The notes under the pieces are model-generated. The model saw nothing but the letters and a program-made list of their open reading frames with translations. It did no database searches and was not told the DNA's origin. Of a DNA stretch of 64,000 nt, positions 18,970 through 27,935 are shown in pieces. A program made the position numbers and the translations under genes. Location: NCBI RefSeq assembly GCF_900105165.1, contig NZ_LT629740.1:124001-188000 (forward strand), in the 5' to 3' direction. Each line of letters begins with the position of its first letter. Position 1 is the stretch's first letter. This stretch comes from Mucilaginibacter mallensis. GTDB taxonomy: Bacteria; Bacteroidota; Bacteroidia; Sphingobacteriales; Sphingobacteriaceae.

Positions 18970-21100
18970 TCATTTTGAAGCATTTTTAAACAGTACATAT
19001 ACAGCAACCGTACTTGTAGCCCCGGTAGGATATGGTAAAACTTTAGCCCTTTGTCATTGGATAGAGGAAAGAATGGCAATAACAGGATCTAATGACATAA
19101 TCTTGTTTTTTAGTTGTAATGCTTTAATGAATGTTCATTTAGGTGGGGGGAATTTAAATAGTTGGTTGATTTCTTTAATGGGATATTCCAATGAAGAGCA
19201 TTTTGTTACTTTATTGGAAAATCAGCATAAGAAGGATGGATATGTTTTTCTTATGATTGATGGCATTGATGAAAACTTGTTTAGATATGGGCAGTTCCAG
19301 GTACTTATAAATCAATTGATAGATATTATTTCTATTTATCGATTGAATGCTTGTTTTAAACTCGTTTTAACCATGCGCTTGTCAACCTGGGTTAATAATA
19401 GTTATCTTTTTAAGAACACGCTAGATGTTTGTTTTTTTGGAAATTTAAGCAACCAAAATCCGGTAAGCAATACGCCGCTTTTAAGCATTAATGAAATTAA
19501 TGAACTGACAATCAATTGTAATTTAGGAATTCAAGGAAGCTTGCCAAATAATTTAACACAAATCCTCAGTTATCCATTATATTTTCAGATTTATAATAAA
19601 CAGTACAAGAACAACTATAATCCTAAAAATATTGATAAAATGTCCGTCCATAAGCTGATTTTTAGCTTTATGTCAGACAAATTGTGCGCAGGCCCATATT
19701 CTGCCGAAAAATCCTTTTTAATAAAGGGATTTGTAAAGGAGATGGATTTAATGAAGGGGATATTTAAGGTAGATAAATGTAAGGTGATTGATTTGATAAA
19801 AAGATATAATAACGCTTATCTAGAGTTGTTGAGTATTGGCTTTTTTCAAGAATTGAATACTGAATATGACATTCTGTACAAAACTAATCTTGAGTTTGGC
19901 AATGCTTATTTTTGTGAATTTTCAATTGCAAAAACTCTTCTTTTTAACAATAACGATTTATTTGATGAAAAACTAGTACAAACTATTAATCAATTTTTAA
20001 ATATTGAATACAGGCTTGGAATAATTAAATGGCATCTGATTTACGTCGTTGAAACACGACAATATAATAGTTTGCATCTTGTATCAAAAATTGAGTTAAC
20101 AGCTAATGATAAACTAAAGATAATAGATTTTTTAAGTGACCTGCTTAATAATGATGTGCTTAAAATAAATGATAATGATGCGTTAATCCAATATTTTAAT
20201 CATGATTGTGATCAGGACTTTTTTGATTTTTATCTTGGGTTAGAATTGATCAATTTGAACTATCCAAAGGCCCTTAATATTTTATTAAACCACAAACTAT
20301 CCACAGAAAAGCAAATCCTGGTATATTCAAACTTAGCCATCATTTCGATAATTGCCCTTGATTTAAATGGATTGGAAAAATATATTAATCGAATGAGCGC
20401 CTTCTCGAGTGAGGATTATATTGGACTTCCCATCAATCCATTAAGCTGTTTTAAAGCTATTTATTCTTATTTTAAATATGGGGTTATTAAAAATGATTGC
20501 TTTGATGATATAACCCAGTTTTGTTTTAATCCTCCAATCAAGAGAAGTGGATTTCGTGATAGACCTGCTAATGATGTATTATATTTTATTGGAGTTATTA
20601 CCTTAAAAATTTGTCAAAATCCCAAAAAAACAATTCGATTTATAAATGCTGTAAATAAGCATTATAGGCCGATAACAGAGAGTCCCACCGCTTACAATAT
20701 TCTTTTTAAAGTTATTATGATAAATGAATATATTATAATGCGCGACATAGAGGAGGCGGCAAAAATATATAATTCTATACAAGATACTTTTTATAGGTGT
20801 AAAAACCACATAACTCCTTTTATGGAATCATTATTTAATACAGCTAAGGTAATAGTAAGTAGTTCTTGTGAGCAATACGCATCCATACTTACAGACATTA
20901 GAGTTATTAATGTAATCGTTGATAAATTAGATAATAAACTTTTTAAGATTTATGTACTCGCACTTCATTTAAAAGATGAGAATAGTAACGTTTATAGCAC
21001 TTTATATAAACAAATTCTTTATGATTATAAAAAAATGATCCGGCAAAATCAATTAAGCCTTTGCCTGTTTTTAGGAAATCAAGTAGCTTGTATCGGATAA
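18941..21100 (+). CDS. NACHT/STAND-like ATPase, probably 3' part of a split gene
   Basis: A 719-residue frame with a P-loop near its N-terminus (VAPVGYGKT, with Gly32-Lys33-Thr34) and a Walker B-type strand VFLMIDGIDE (Asp107, Asp110-Glu111). That places it among NACHT/STAND NTPases. The rest is helical, Asn- and Lys-rich, and probably forms a repeat scaffold that senses a ligand. Codon use is much more AT-rich than in the pectin operon. The first residues (TIKRRFMDDHFEAFLNSTYTA) are the usual linker ahead of the P-loop, so the natural N-terminus is probably the upstream 114-residue frame. Role (regulator or defence-type sensor) is unknown. Confidence 0.65.
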   Translation: MTIKRRFMDDHFEAFLNSTYTATVLVAPVGYGKTLALCHWIEERMAITGSNDIILFFSCNALMNVHLGGGNLNSWLISLMGYSNEEHFVTLLENQHKKDGYVFLMIDGIDENLFRYGQFQVLINQLIDIISIYRLNACFKLVLTMRLSTWVNNSYLFKNTLDVCFFGNLSNQNPVSNTPLLSINEINELTINCNLGIQGSLPNNLTQILSYPLYFQIYNKQYKNNYNPKNIDKMSVHKLIFSFMSDKLCAGPYSAEKSFLIKGFVKEMDLMKGIFKVDKCKVIDLIKRYNNAYLELLSIGFFQELNTEYDILYKTNLEFGNAYFCEFSIAKTLLFNNNDLFDEKLVQTINQFLNIEYRLGIIKWHLIYVVETRQYNSLHLVSKIELTANDKLKIIDFLSDLLNNDVLKINDNDALIQYFNHDCDQDFFDFYLGLELINLNYPKALNILLNHKLSTEKQILVYSNLAIISIIALDLNGLEKYINRMSAFSSEDYIGLPINPLSCFKAIYSYFKYGVIKNDCFDDITQFCFNPPIKRSGFRDRPANDVLYFIGVITLKICQNPKKTIRFINAVNKHYRPITESPTAYNILFKVIMINEYIIMRDIEEAAKIYNSIQDTFYRCKNHITPFMESLFNTAKVIVSSSCEQYASILTDIRVINVIVDKLDNKLFKIYVLALHLKDENSNVYSTLYKQILYDYKKMIRQNQLSLCLFLGNQVACIG

Positions 21101-21555
21101 TAGGTGTTTAAAATTAAATTTTCTCATTAATTGCAATCAAATAAGATATCTTCACACTTAAGATTGTATTCTCCCTGGTGTTCTGCTTCTGTACATTTTA
21201 CGCTATCAGTATAATGATTCAGCAAATCTTTTTCTCCATATCTCTTTGTTAAACCCCTATTTTACTTATTCCTCTATTGGGAAATATTTTACAACTATAC
21301 TCTAATATATCCTTCGTAATTATATGTTATGATAATATAATCACTTGATATTAATATTGTTGTATGTATTTTGGGTGAGAAAAGTTTAACATACATCTTA
21401 TCGAAGATTTAAAAACAGATTTGGTAATATCCCTAAATAGGTAGAAATTGCTTATGAATAAATCTTTAATTATAATTAATATCCTTTAATATATTAATCA
21501 TCAATATAAAATTTAAAACCCTTGTTTTGATTTATTTAATCGCACAATACATTAG
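21101..21555. other. AT-rich intergenic region
   Basis: About 455 bp without a credible gene on either strand. It is very AT-rich and contains several TATATT-type strings but no clear promoter pair, terminator hairpin or repeat. It must hold the promoter of the TPR regulator that follows. Confidence 0.4.
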
Positions 21556-21578
21556 ATGAAATTTTCTCTTACACTCTG

Positions 21579-21585
21579 TTTTTTT
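21579..21585 (+). other. T7 homopolymer at an apparent frameshift
   Basis: Seven T residues lie between the ATG-started signal-peptide frame (21556) and the long TPR-HTH frame. In the present phase the ATG frame ends after 21 codons (about 21619-21621). Deletion of one T would fuse MKFSLTLCF to LFLFGSFRFTPVN and produce a typical signal peptide in front of the TPR domain. Confidence 0.5.
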
Positions 21586-23002
21586 GTTCCTTTTCGGTTC
21601 ATTTCGATTCACTCCCGTTAACCAACAACAAATTGACAAAAGATTAAAAAACAGTGAAATGTTGTTGTTTCAGGGAAAATCTAAAGAATATTTAGACATT
21701 AACATACAAATCGCGCAAGATGCTAAACGAATATCTTATTCAAAGGGAGTTGCAATAGCAAATTTTAGAATTGGCAAGGCTCTGAATATGCGTGGAGATT
21801 TTGAACAAAGTATCCGGCATTTAATTATTGCAGAGCATGAAGGGTATACTCAAAATTCTGAACAGCTTAAAGCAGATATTAATCGCGTATATGGAGATAA
21901 CGAAAACAAGCTTGGCCTTTACAATATTGCCATTGAGCGAGAAAAAAGGATACTAAATGGCAAGATTGGATCAAAGGATTTAATTTATAGCATTGCTTGT
22001 AACAAAATTGGGGAAGATTTTTTGGCTTTAAATAGGTTTGACTCTGCATATTTTTACCACAAAAAGGCTTATGTATCTCTGTTAAACGCTGATTCTACTA
22101 CACAAGTGATTGCTTTATCAATTGTTTGTGGCAACCTAAGCAGCGACTGGGGTAGGCAGAATCAACCCGATTCTGCCCGGTTTTATTTGTTCAAATCTCT
22201 AAAACTTGCTGAGCAAACAAAATATCCCTATGCCCTGCAAGTAGCAACAAAAAAAGCAGGATCGTTCTTCTTCACACAAAAAAAATATGATTCAGCGCTT
22301 GTTTACTTCCATCGTTCCCTTCAGCTAGTTGGCAGGTCAAACTATATGTATGAATTTAAGAGTCTCTATAAAAGTCTTTATGAAACCTACAGCTTAAATC
22401 ACAACGATAGTAAATCGATGTACTATCTTAAATTATATACAGCCATTTCGGATAGCATTACTACTTTAGAAAAGAAAGGCATGCCTGTTGCTATTAGTGA
22501 GATTGATAGTGACCATGAAAGATTCTTTACAAAAAATAAAAATAGATTACTACAAATACTTGTTATAATTACGTTCAGCATAGTTACAATTTTCGTTTTG
22601 GCTTACTATCACAGTTTTAAGATGTTAAAAAAGGAAAAAGACAAACGTGTAACAGATAAAAAAGAATTTTTAGATTCCCTTGCTGAATCTAGATCACAAG
22701 CTGAAATAGATGCTTTTAGCATGTTGGTTGAATTGGCAAAGAAAAGAGATCCTGCTTTTTTTATTAAGTTTAATGAGCTTATCCCAAACTTTAGCGGTCG
22801 ATTATTGGCAAGATTCCCTGATCTAAGTGCAAGTGACTTCGAGTTTTGTGTCTACCTTAAGATGAATTTTGATACAAAAGAAATAGCCAGATATGCGAAT
22901 ATGACAGTAAGATCTGTAGAAGCAAAGAAATACCGAATCCGGAAAAAATTTGGAATATCTTCTCATGAGGATATTAATATGTGGATAGCAACAAATATTT
23001 AA
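21584..23002 (+). CDS. TPR-containing membrane regulator with C-terminal HTH
   Basis: A 472-residue protein: TPR-like helices (about residues 40-290, for example FDSAYFYHKKAYVSLLNADS and YDSALVYFHRSLQL), a transmembrane helix at about 324-346 (LLQILVIITFSIVTIFVLAY), a cytoplasmic linker, and a C-terminal LuxR-like HTH (about 415-470: LSASDFEFCVYLKMNFDTKE, then MTVRSVEAKKYRIRKKFG). This is a familiar Bacteroidota one-component regulator type. The frame opens only at a TTG (21584); an ATG at 21556 starts a signal-peptide-like MKFSLTLCFF one frame away, joined across a T7 run at 21579-21585. Removing one T would give a normal secreted start. It may be a frameshifted or phase-variable gene, or carry a sequencing error. 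Confidence 0.7.
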   Translation: MFLFGSFRFTPVNQQQIDKRLKNSEMLLFQGKSKEYLDINIQIAQDAKRISYSKGVAIANFRIGKALNMRGDFEQSIRHLIIAEHEGYTQNSEQLKADINRVYGDNENKLGLYNIAIEREKRILNGKIGSKDLIYSIACNKIGEDFLALNRFDSAYFYHKKAYVSLLNADSTTQVIALSIVCGNLSSDWGRQNQPDSARFYLFKSLKLAEQTKYPYALQVATKKAGSFFFTQKKYDSALVYFHRSLQLVGRSNYMYEFKSLYKSLYETYSLNHNDSKSMYYLKLYTAISDSITTLEKKGMPVAISEIDSDHERFFTKNKNRLLQILVIITFSIVTIFVLAYYHSFKMLKKEKDKRVTDKKEFLDSLAESRSQAEIDAFSMLVELAKKRDPAFFIKFNELIPNFSGRLLARFPDLSASDFEFCVYLKMNFDTKEIARYANMTVRSVEAKKYRIRKKFGISSHEDINMWIATNI

Positions 23003-23042
23003 GTCCTTACTTGGATACCAAAATCTGTCAGGCACAAATTTT

Positions 23043-25457
23043 CTACTCTGTCCGCAGGCTATCTGCCGGATTGGCCATGGCTGCTTTACCCGCCCGGATG
23101 CCAACAATGATTAAAGCAACGGTGATCATGACCACCCCGCCAAGCAGGAATAGCCACCAGTTGAGCGCTGTATGGTAGGCAAAGTTTTGCAGCCACTTGT
23201 GCATTTGCCACCAGGCAATCGGTACAGCAATGATAAAGGCAAGGACGAGCAATTTGGCAAAATCGGCAGCCAAAAGCGTAATGATCTGCCTTACCGAAGC
23301 GCCCAATACCTTACGTACACCGATCTCTTTCACTCGCTTGTTGGTCATGAAGATAACCAGTCCAAGCATGCCTAGACAACTGATGAAGATGGCAATTCCT
23401 GCCGACCAGGTCAGCAACAGGGATAACTGCCGGTCTTCCTTATAAAAGTTTTCTACGGTCTTGTCCAGAAAAGTATAATCGAAATCGGTATCGGGATAGA
23501 CGCTTTTCCAGGCGGCCGTCATTTGTTGAATGGCTTTATTCCAGGAAGCCGGATCGGTTTGGAGCGCCACATGCATCACATAACCACGCTTTGGTGCGGA
23601 GAAATAGATCATAGGCGCTACCGACGTGCGAACAGATGCCTGGTTAAAGTCCTGCATGACACCCACGATCGGGAGCTGTCCATTACCGAATTGCAGGAAA
23701 TGGCCTACTGCTGCCGCTGGCTGGCTGAAGCCGATCTGTTTGGCCAGGGTTTCGTTGATCAATAGCTCATTCGCCGTATCGGAAGCGGTTACGTTACGGC
23801 CTGCTACAAGTTTAATACGGTAAACGCTCAGATATGCGGTATCACCATCGCGCGAATTGACGGAAAGGTTTATGTTTTTACCTTTTTCCTTATAATCGAC
23901 CTCCGTGCTCATAAAGCCGTTGAATGCCGGCGACTGGTTGCCCAGGCTGACCGCCTGTATGCCGGGAATGCCCGCCAGCTCCTGCTTTAACAGGAGTTTC
24001 TTAGGATTAGGCTTATTGAAATCAAAAGGAACATAAAAATTGATGATCGCATCTTTACGGAAGCCCATGTTTTTGGCTTCGGCAAAGTGTAATTGCTTGT
24101 CGACTACCAATACGCCGATCACAAATACCTGCGCAATAACGAATTGCGAAACGATGAGCGTTTTGCGCAGCCAGGCACTGCCGGAAGCAGTGGATTTGTT
24201 ATCTTTTAATACAGTAACGGGGCGGAAGGCAGACATGATGAAAGCCGGGTACAGGCCGGCCACCAGGCTAACCCCTATAATCAGTGCCAGCAAAAACAGC
24301 CAAACGCCGGGATCTCTGAACAGATAAGCTGCATTCAATCCTTTAGGAATAAAGCCACTAAATACTTTTAACAGTAAGGGCACAAGTGCAGTTGATACTA
24401 TAGCCGTTATAAGCGTAAGTAAAAAGGTTTCTGACAGGAACTGGGTCATCAGCTGGCCCTTGCCGCTGCCCAATGTTTTGCGTATGCCGATCTCTTTTGC
24501 ACGCTCAGAGGCATGAGCAGTTGATAAATTGATAAAGTTGATGGCCCCGAGCGCCAGTAAGAAAATAGCCAATATGGCCAGGTTGCGGATGACAGCTGGA
24601 TTTACGCTGCCCCCAAAATCCGGATTGAGATGTATATCGGCCAACGCCTGCAGCCGACGCACTGTTTTGCCATCAGCATCTTTATTATGCAATTTGAAAA
24701 TAGCCGCGATCTGGCGGTTGATGGTAGCAGCCGACACCTTCGGGCTAAGCTTCACCAGCACCTCGTTATTCGAATTGACGCTTTCCCACTGATCAGTTTG
24801 ATAGTCCTTTTTTAAGCTGGTGTTATAAACGGTATTCAGGGACAGGAAACATTGTTTGTCAAAATCGCTCTTTGCTTCCAGATCCGCCACAATACCCGTA
24901 ACGGTTGTTCTGACCGTGTCGCTGAAAATGACCATTTTACCTATGATCTGATCCGGAGACAGACCGGGGAAATAAACTTTTGCCCGGCTTTCGCTCAATA
25001 CCAGGGTATTGGGATTTTTTAAAGCGCCTGCCGGGTTGCCCGCAAGCCAGCGGTGCGGCAAAATATTAAAATAGCCCGCATCTGCAAAAGCGATCTGCTG
25101 CTGCTTTTTAAAAATTTTATCCGGCTTGCTGCTGCCCTGGGGGATGATGACTTTGGTATTCCAGTCATTATAATCATACACTGCTGCCACGGTCTCAATG
25201 CCGCTGACGTTCTGTTTTAAAGCTTCCGCAAGCGGCACAGGAACGCCCTGATTTTTCCAACCATCGCCATCGGTTACCACACGATAAACGCGCTCGCCGG
25301 CTGGCTCGAACTGATCGAAACTGCGGTCATAGCGGATCATCATAAAAATAATGAGCGCAGCACTGATCCCGGTGGACAGTCCCAATATATTGATAAGTGT
25401 GGTGACTTTATTGCGTTGAAAATAACGTAAAGCGGTGCGAAAGTAGTTTTTGATCAT
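23043..25457 (-). CDS. MacB/FtsX-type ABC transporter permease
   Basis: An 804-residue inner-membrane protein with the duplicated Bacteroidota layout. It has an N-terminal helix (LINILGLSTGISAALIIFMM), a periplasmic MacB-type domain, an FtsX three-helix unit (about 285-405), then a second helix (IVSQFVIAQVFVIGVLVVDK), a second periplasmic domain and a second FtsX unit ending near GKAAMANPADSLRTE. Conserved loops RAKEIGIRKTLGSGKGQLMTQFLSE and KRVKEIGVRKVLGASVRQI are the coupling helices for the ATPase. No ATPase gene is adjacent. GC content and codon use are back to chromosomal values, in contrast to its AT-rich left neighbour. The substrate is unknown; these permeases often handle lipoproteins, peptides or antimicrobials. 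Confidence 0.93.
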   Translation of the reverse strand: MIKNYFRTALRYFQRNKVTTLINILGLSTGISAALIIFMMIRYDRSFDQFEPAGERVYRVVTDGDGWKNQGVPVPLAEALKQNVSGIETVAAVYDYNDWNTKVIIPQGSSKPDKIFKKQQQIAFADAGYFNILPHRWLAGNPAGALKNPNTLVLSESRAKVYFPGLSPDQIIGKMVIFSDTVRTTVTGIVADLEAKSDFDKQCFLSLNTVYNTSLKKDYQTDQWESVNSNNEVLVKLSPKVSAATINRQIAAIFKLHNKDADGKTVRRLQALADIHLNPDFGGSVNPAVIRNLAILAIFLLALGAINFINLSTAHASERAKEIGIRKTLGSGKGQLMTQFLSETFLLTLITAIVSTALVPLLLKVFSGFIPKGLNAAYLFRDPGVWLFLLALIIGVSLVAGLYPAFIMSAFRPVTVLKDNKSTASGSAWLRKTLIVSQFVIAQVFVIGVLVVDKQLHFAEAKNMGFRKDAIINFYVPFDFNKPNPKKLLLKQELAGIPGIQAVSLGNQSPAFNGFMSTEVDYKEKGKNINLSVNSRDGDTAYLSVYRIKLVAGRNVTASDTANELLINETLAKQIGFSQPAAAVGHFLQFGNGQLPIVGVMQDFNQASVRTSVAPMIYFSAPKRGYVMHVALQTDPASWNKAIQQMTAAWKSVYPDTDFDYTFLDKTVENFYKEDRQLSLLLTWSAGIAIFISCLGMLGLVIFMTNKRVKEIGVRKVLGASVRQIITLLAADFAKLLVLAFIIAVPIAWWQMHKWLQNFAYHTALNWWLFLLGGVVMITVALIIVGIRAGKAAMANPADSLRTE

Positions 25458-25622
25458 GGCGGTTTCGTTTTGATTTAAACTTCCTTATCCCGGTTCAAGT
25501 GTTATGCCAGTTCTCAAGTCGTTGTTTATGAATTGTTTATAGTTATTGCAATTAGATAAGTGTTCGAAACCGGACGATCGCTGTACGAAAACGTTATAAA
25601 GTTAATCCGTTTGACCCGCCCC

Positions 25623-25665
25623 TATGCCGGCGCATGCGTTTCGCGTGTGCCAGCATAGTTTTTTT
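25623..25665 (+). terminator. Strong hairpin followed by T-run, no gene upstream on this strand
   Basis: Arms 25623-25638 and 25642-25657 pair over 16 positions with three mismatches or wobbles around a TTT loop, and are followed by seven T residues (25659-25665). This is the form of an intrinsic terminator for rightward transcription, yet no rightward gene precedes it. It may be left over from a deleted gene of the integrated element whose integrase remnant follows. Confidence 0.5.
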
Positions 25666-25733
25666 ATATTTATTCCCCATCGTATATATTTGCACTCCGG
25701 AAATTTTCCCTTTCGGGATGTAGCGTAGCCCGG

Positions 25734-25919
25734 TATCGCGCCAGCATTGCCCGCCACACCTTTGCAACTACGGTAACATTAACCAACGGTGTACAAATTG
25801 AAACGTTAAGCAAGTTATTAGTCCACAGCAAGCTAACCACCACGCAGATTTACGCTAAGGTAATCGAGAGCAAATTAGGTGACGATATGGCACAACTTAG
25901 TAAGCGGTTACAAGCATAG
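25734..25919 (+). pseudogene. Tyrosine integrase remnant, C-terminal catalytic part
   Basis: In one frame ending at a TAG (25917-25919) the sequence encodes SIARHTFATTVTLTNG, then IETLSKLLVHSKLTTTQIYA and a short tail. This is the end of a phage-type tyrosine recombinase: the Arg of the box II H-x-x-R (its His replaced by Ser), the His of the LGHSK-type box, and the catalytic Tyr in TTTQIYA. Nothing upstream of about 25734 looks like the rest of the enzyme, so more than three quarters of the gene is missing. It marks an old integrated element whose other end may be the AT-rich island to the left or a lost segment. Confidence 0.85.
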
Positions 25920-26045
25920 CCATAAAAGTAAAAATCTATACTATAGCCAAGCCCTGTACCGAAAAGTGCAGGGCTTAATTTTTGTAATAAAACCAAAATA
26001 ATATCATCCCGTTGTACCATGTAACAGAACTTAAAAACCGAAACC

Positions 26046-26534
26046 ATGCCCAATAAATATTTTAAACCACACGAACGCTTTGACCGTAACCCACATAAGT
26101 ATGATATTGGCATATTTACCGGGTTAAAAAAAGGCTATGAAGACAACCTTTTCATAAAGAAACTATTTACCCTATCTGAACAGGAATACACCGATTATTA
26201 CCAATATCACTTATCCTATTTCTTAGGAAAGGAGCCGCAGGGCGAACAGGAGTTTTTTACATTCGTTTGGCAGATCGTTTTAATACGTATCAGATATATA
26301 GAAACCAAAGACCCATTTAATTCGAGCCATGCGACCGACATGGAACTGCTTGCCAAACTCACGAACTTTCAAAAGTATCTCCGCATCGGCAAAAAGCAAC
26401 CGGCGGATGAAATATCAAGGATATACAAGCGAAGCAATTTGGTTTGTTTTTTTAGCGATGCTTCGTCCTTGCTATTTCATCCGCCTTGCGCTTTTTGGTG
26501 CCTAAGCGTTGAAATGGGATGGTGTGTTAAATGA
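26046..26534 (+). CDS. Hypothetical protein next to integrase remnant, C-terminus altered
   Basis: A 162-residue protein not recognised by function. The first 110 or so residues are ordinary (aromatic and charged, for example FIKKLFTLSEQEYTDYYQYH and GEQEFFTFVWQIVLIRIRY) and resemble small proteins carried next to integrases in Bacteroidota elements. From about residue 115 the frame runs through a long imperfect palindrome and reads as atypical sequence (NLVCFFSDASSLLFHPPCAF), so the natural C-terminus may have been replaced. It has no signal peptide or membrane segment before that point. Confidence 0.6.
   Translation: MPNKYFKPHERFDRNPHKYDIGIFTGLKKGYEDNLFIKKLFTLSEQEYTDYYQYHLSYFLGKEPQGEQEFFTFVWQIVLIRIRYIETKDPFNSSHATDMELLAKLTNFQKYLRIGKKQPADEISRIYKRSNLVCFFSDASSLLFHPPCAFWCLSVEMGWCVK
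26388..26502. repeat. Long imperfect inverted repeat
   Basis: The left arm (26388-26435) and right arm (26459-26502) are complementary over most of their length, with an uninterrupted core of 12 bases (GGCGGATGAAAT) plus flanking matched blocks (CAAGG, CGAAGCA, AAAAAGC). A T-rich loop lies between. It overlaps the 3' end of the preceding ORF. It could be a fold-back mobile repeat or a large transcription terminator. Confidence 0.7.
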
Positions 26535-26577
26535 AAATGATAGTTCAATTCTCAACTTACCAAAAGGGGTTAATTGT

Positions 26578-26594
26578 ATTATTGTAACAATAAT
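26578..26594. promoter_or_regulatory. Operator-like 17-bp palindrome
   Basis: ATTATTGTAACAATAAT is a perfect palindrome with 8-bp arms around a central A. A related TTGTAAT follows at about 26603. It lies in the 299-bp gap before the Rhs locus, where the promoter of that gene cluster is expected, so it may bind a regulator. No gene for such a regulator is adjacent. Confidence 0.35.
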
Positions 26595-26833
26595 ATTACA
26601 CATTGTAATCATAGTGTGTGTTTTTATAAATGTTAAATTAGTACAACACAAATCCTATAACCTTAACCGATTACACATATGAAAATTCCAATGCAGGTCT
26701 AACTCTGGGCACCAAGATCTTTTGAAAAAATGAAGCCGGCATTTATGCTGACATGCTTTATTGTGATTTCTTTTTTTCATCACGCCGCTACTACACCATA
26801 ATAATAACGAATACCACCTAAACCTTTCTTCTC

Positions 26834-27919
26834 ATGAAAAAAATATGCATCGCCATTTTTGCGATTCTTGCAATTTCTCAGTCATCTTTTGCCCAATCGC
26901 AATGGACTACCAGTGGTAATAACATATTTAATACCAATACAGGAAATGTAGGAATTGGATTGAGTAGTCCCCTATCAAAACTACAGATTAGTACAAGCGC
27001 GCTTGCAGGTGTGACTGTTACCGGTAACACCAGTTCTTTTATTGGCCCGGATATTGGTATATCAAGAGCCACATCAGGCGCAAGCATTGGTACTGCGCCG
27101 GCCATACAATTCACCGATGTAGCCACCGGATTTTCATCCATGATACAGTCATACCATGGGCAGCTTCAATTTTTTAATAATATTGGCAGCGGATGGTCCG
27201 AATGGATGCGCATAACAACCACCGCAGTTGGAATCGGGACAATTGCGCCTATATCTATGTTTCAGGTGGCAACTGGTTGCCGAAAATCATCACTCGGAAG
27301 CGCTGGTGCTACTGACTTAAATTATGGGACCAGCTATTTAGGGTTTAATGCTGCAAGAAACGCCGGTACCTGGACTGTGGAAAGCGATGGATTGCATAAT
27401 GGTGGCGGCGTTATCTATGGGGATGTATTCGGCGATATTTATTTCGCGCCGATTCCTACAGGTACAGCAGGCGGTGCAGGAGGGGCAACCCAAACATTGG
27501 CTGATAGCTCTGTTAAAAAATTGATTGCTTTTAGCGTAAGCTCTCTCGGGGTTGCGCGGGCGAAACAGGTTGTAGTACAACTTACAGGTTGGCCAGATTA
27601 TGTTTTTAAGCCCAACTATTTGTTACGACAGCTGACAGATGTGAAAAGCTATGTGGCTGTCAATCATCATTTACCTGACATGCCTTCAGAAAGTCAAATA
27701 GCTGCTGATGGCCTTAATTTAGGTGAAATGGACAAGCTGCTCACTAAAAAAGTAGAAGAACTGACTTTGTATCTCATCGAGGGCGATAAAAAGGAACAAC
27801 AGCAGCAAACTCAAATTGATGTACAGGCCGGGCAGTTAAAGCTACAGCAGCAGGAAATTGATCAGCTAAAACAGCAATTACAACTATTACTGAAAAATAC
27901 GCCTGGAAATAAGCGATAA
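26834..27919 (+). CDS. Tail-fibre-like secreted protein with C-terminal coiled coil
   Basis: A 361-residue protein with signal peptide (about 1-20, SFAQSQ). The N-terminal part NTNTGNVGIGLSSPLSKLQI is the GIG-type repeat found in Bacteroidota cell-surface and phage tail-fibre proteins. The C-terminal part carries the common ending YLLRQLTDVKSYVAVNHHLP then MPSESQIAADGLNLGEMDKL and a coiled coil (about 320-355, Gln-rich) that should trimerise. It is the first of five closely spaced genes ending in the large Rhs toxin gene; the next gene starts 16 bp later. Possibly a surface fibre that helps display or adhere; this is inference from position. Confidence 0.75.
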   Translation: MKKICIAIFAILAISQSSFAQSQWTTSGNNIFNTNTGNVGIGLSSPLSKLQISTSALAGVTVTGNTSSFIGPDIGISRATSGASIGTAPAIQFTDVATGFSSMIQSYHGQLQFFNNIGSGWSEWMRITTTAVGIGTIAPISMFQVATGCRKSSLGSAGATDLNYGTSYLGFNAARNAGTWTVESDGLHNGGGVIYGDVFGDIYFAPIPTGTAGGAGGATQTLADSSVKKLIAFSVSSLGVARAKQVVVQLTGWPDYVFKPNYLLRQLTDVKSYVAVNHHLPDMPSESQIAADGLNLGEMDKLLTKKVEELTLYLIEGDKKEQQQQTQIDVQAGQLKLQQQEIDQLKQQLQLLLKNTPGNKR

Positions 27920-27935
27920 ACTGATTCAGATCTCT

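Noticed and set aside
25850..26113. An 87-codon minus-strand gene
   Set aside because: It lies opposite the integrase remnant and the start of the next gene and has no recognisable features; the plus-strand reading is clearly the real one.
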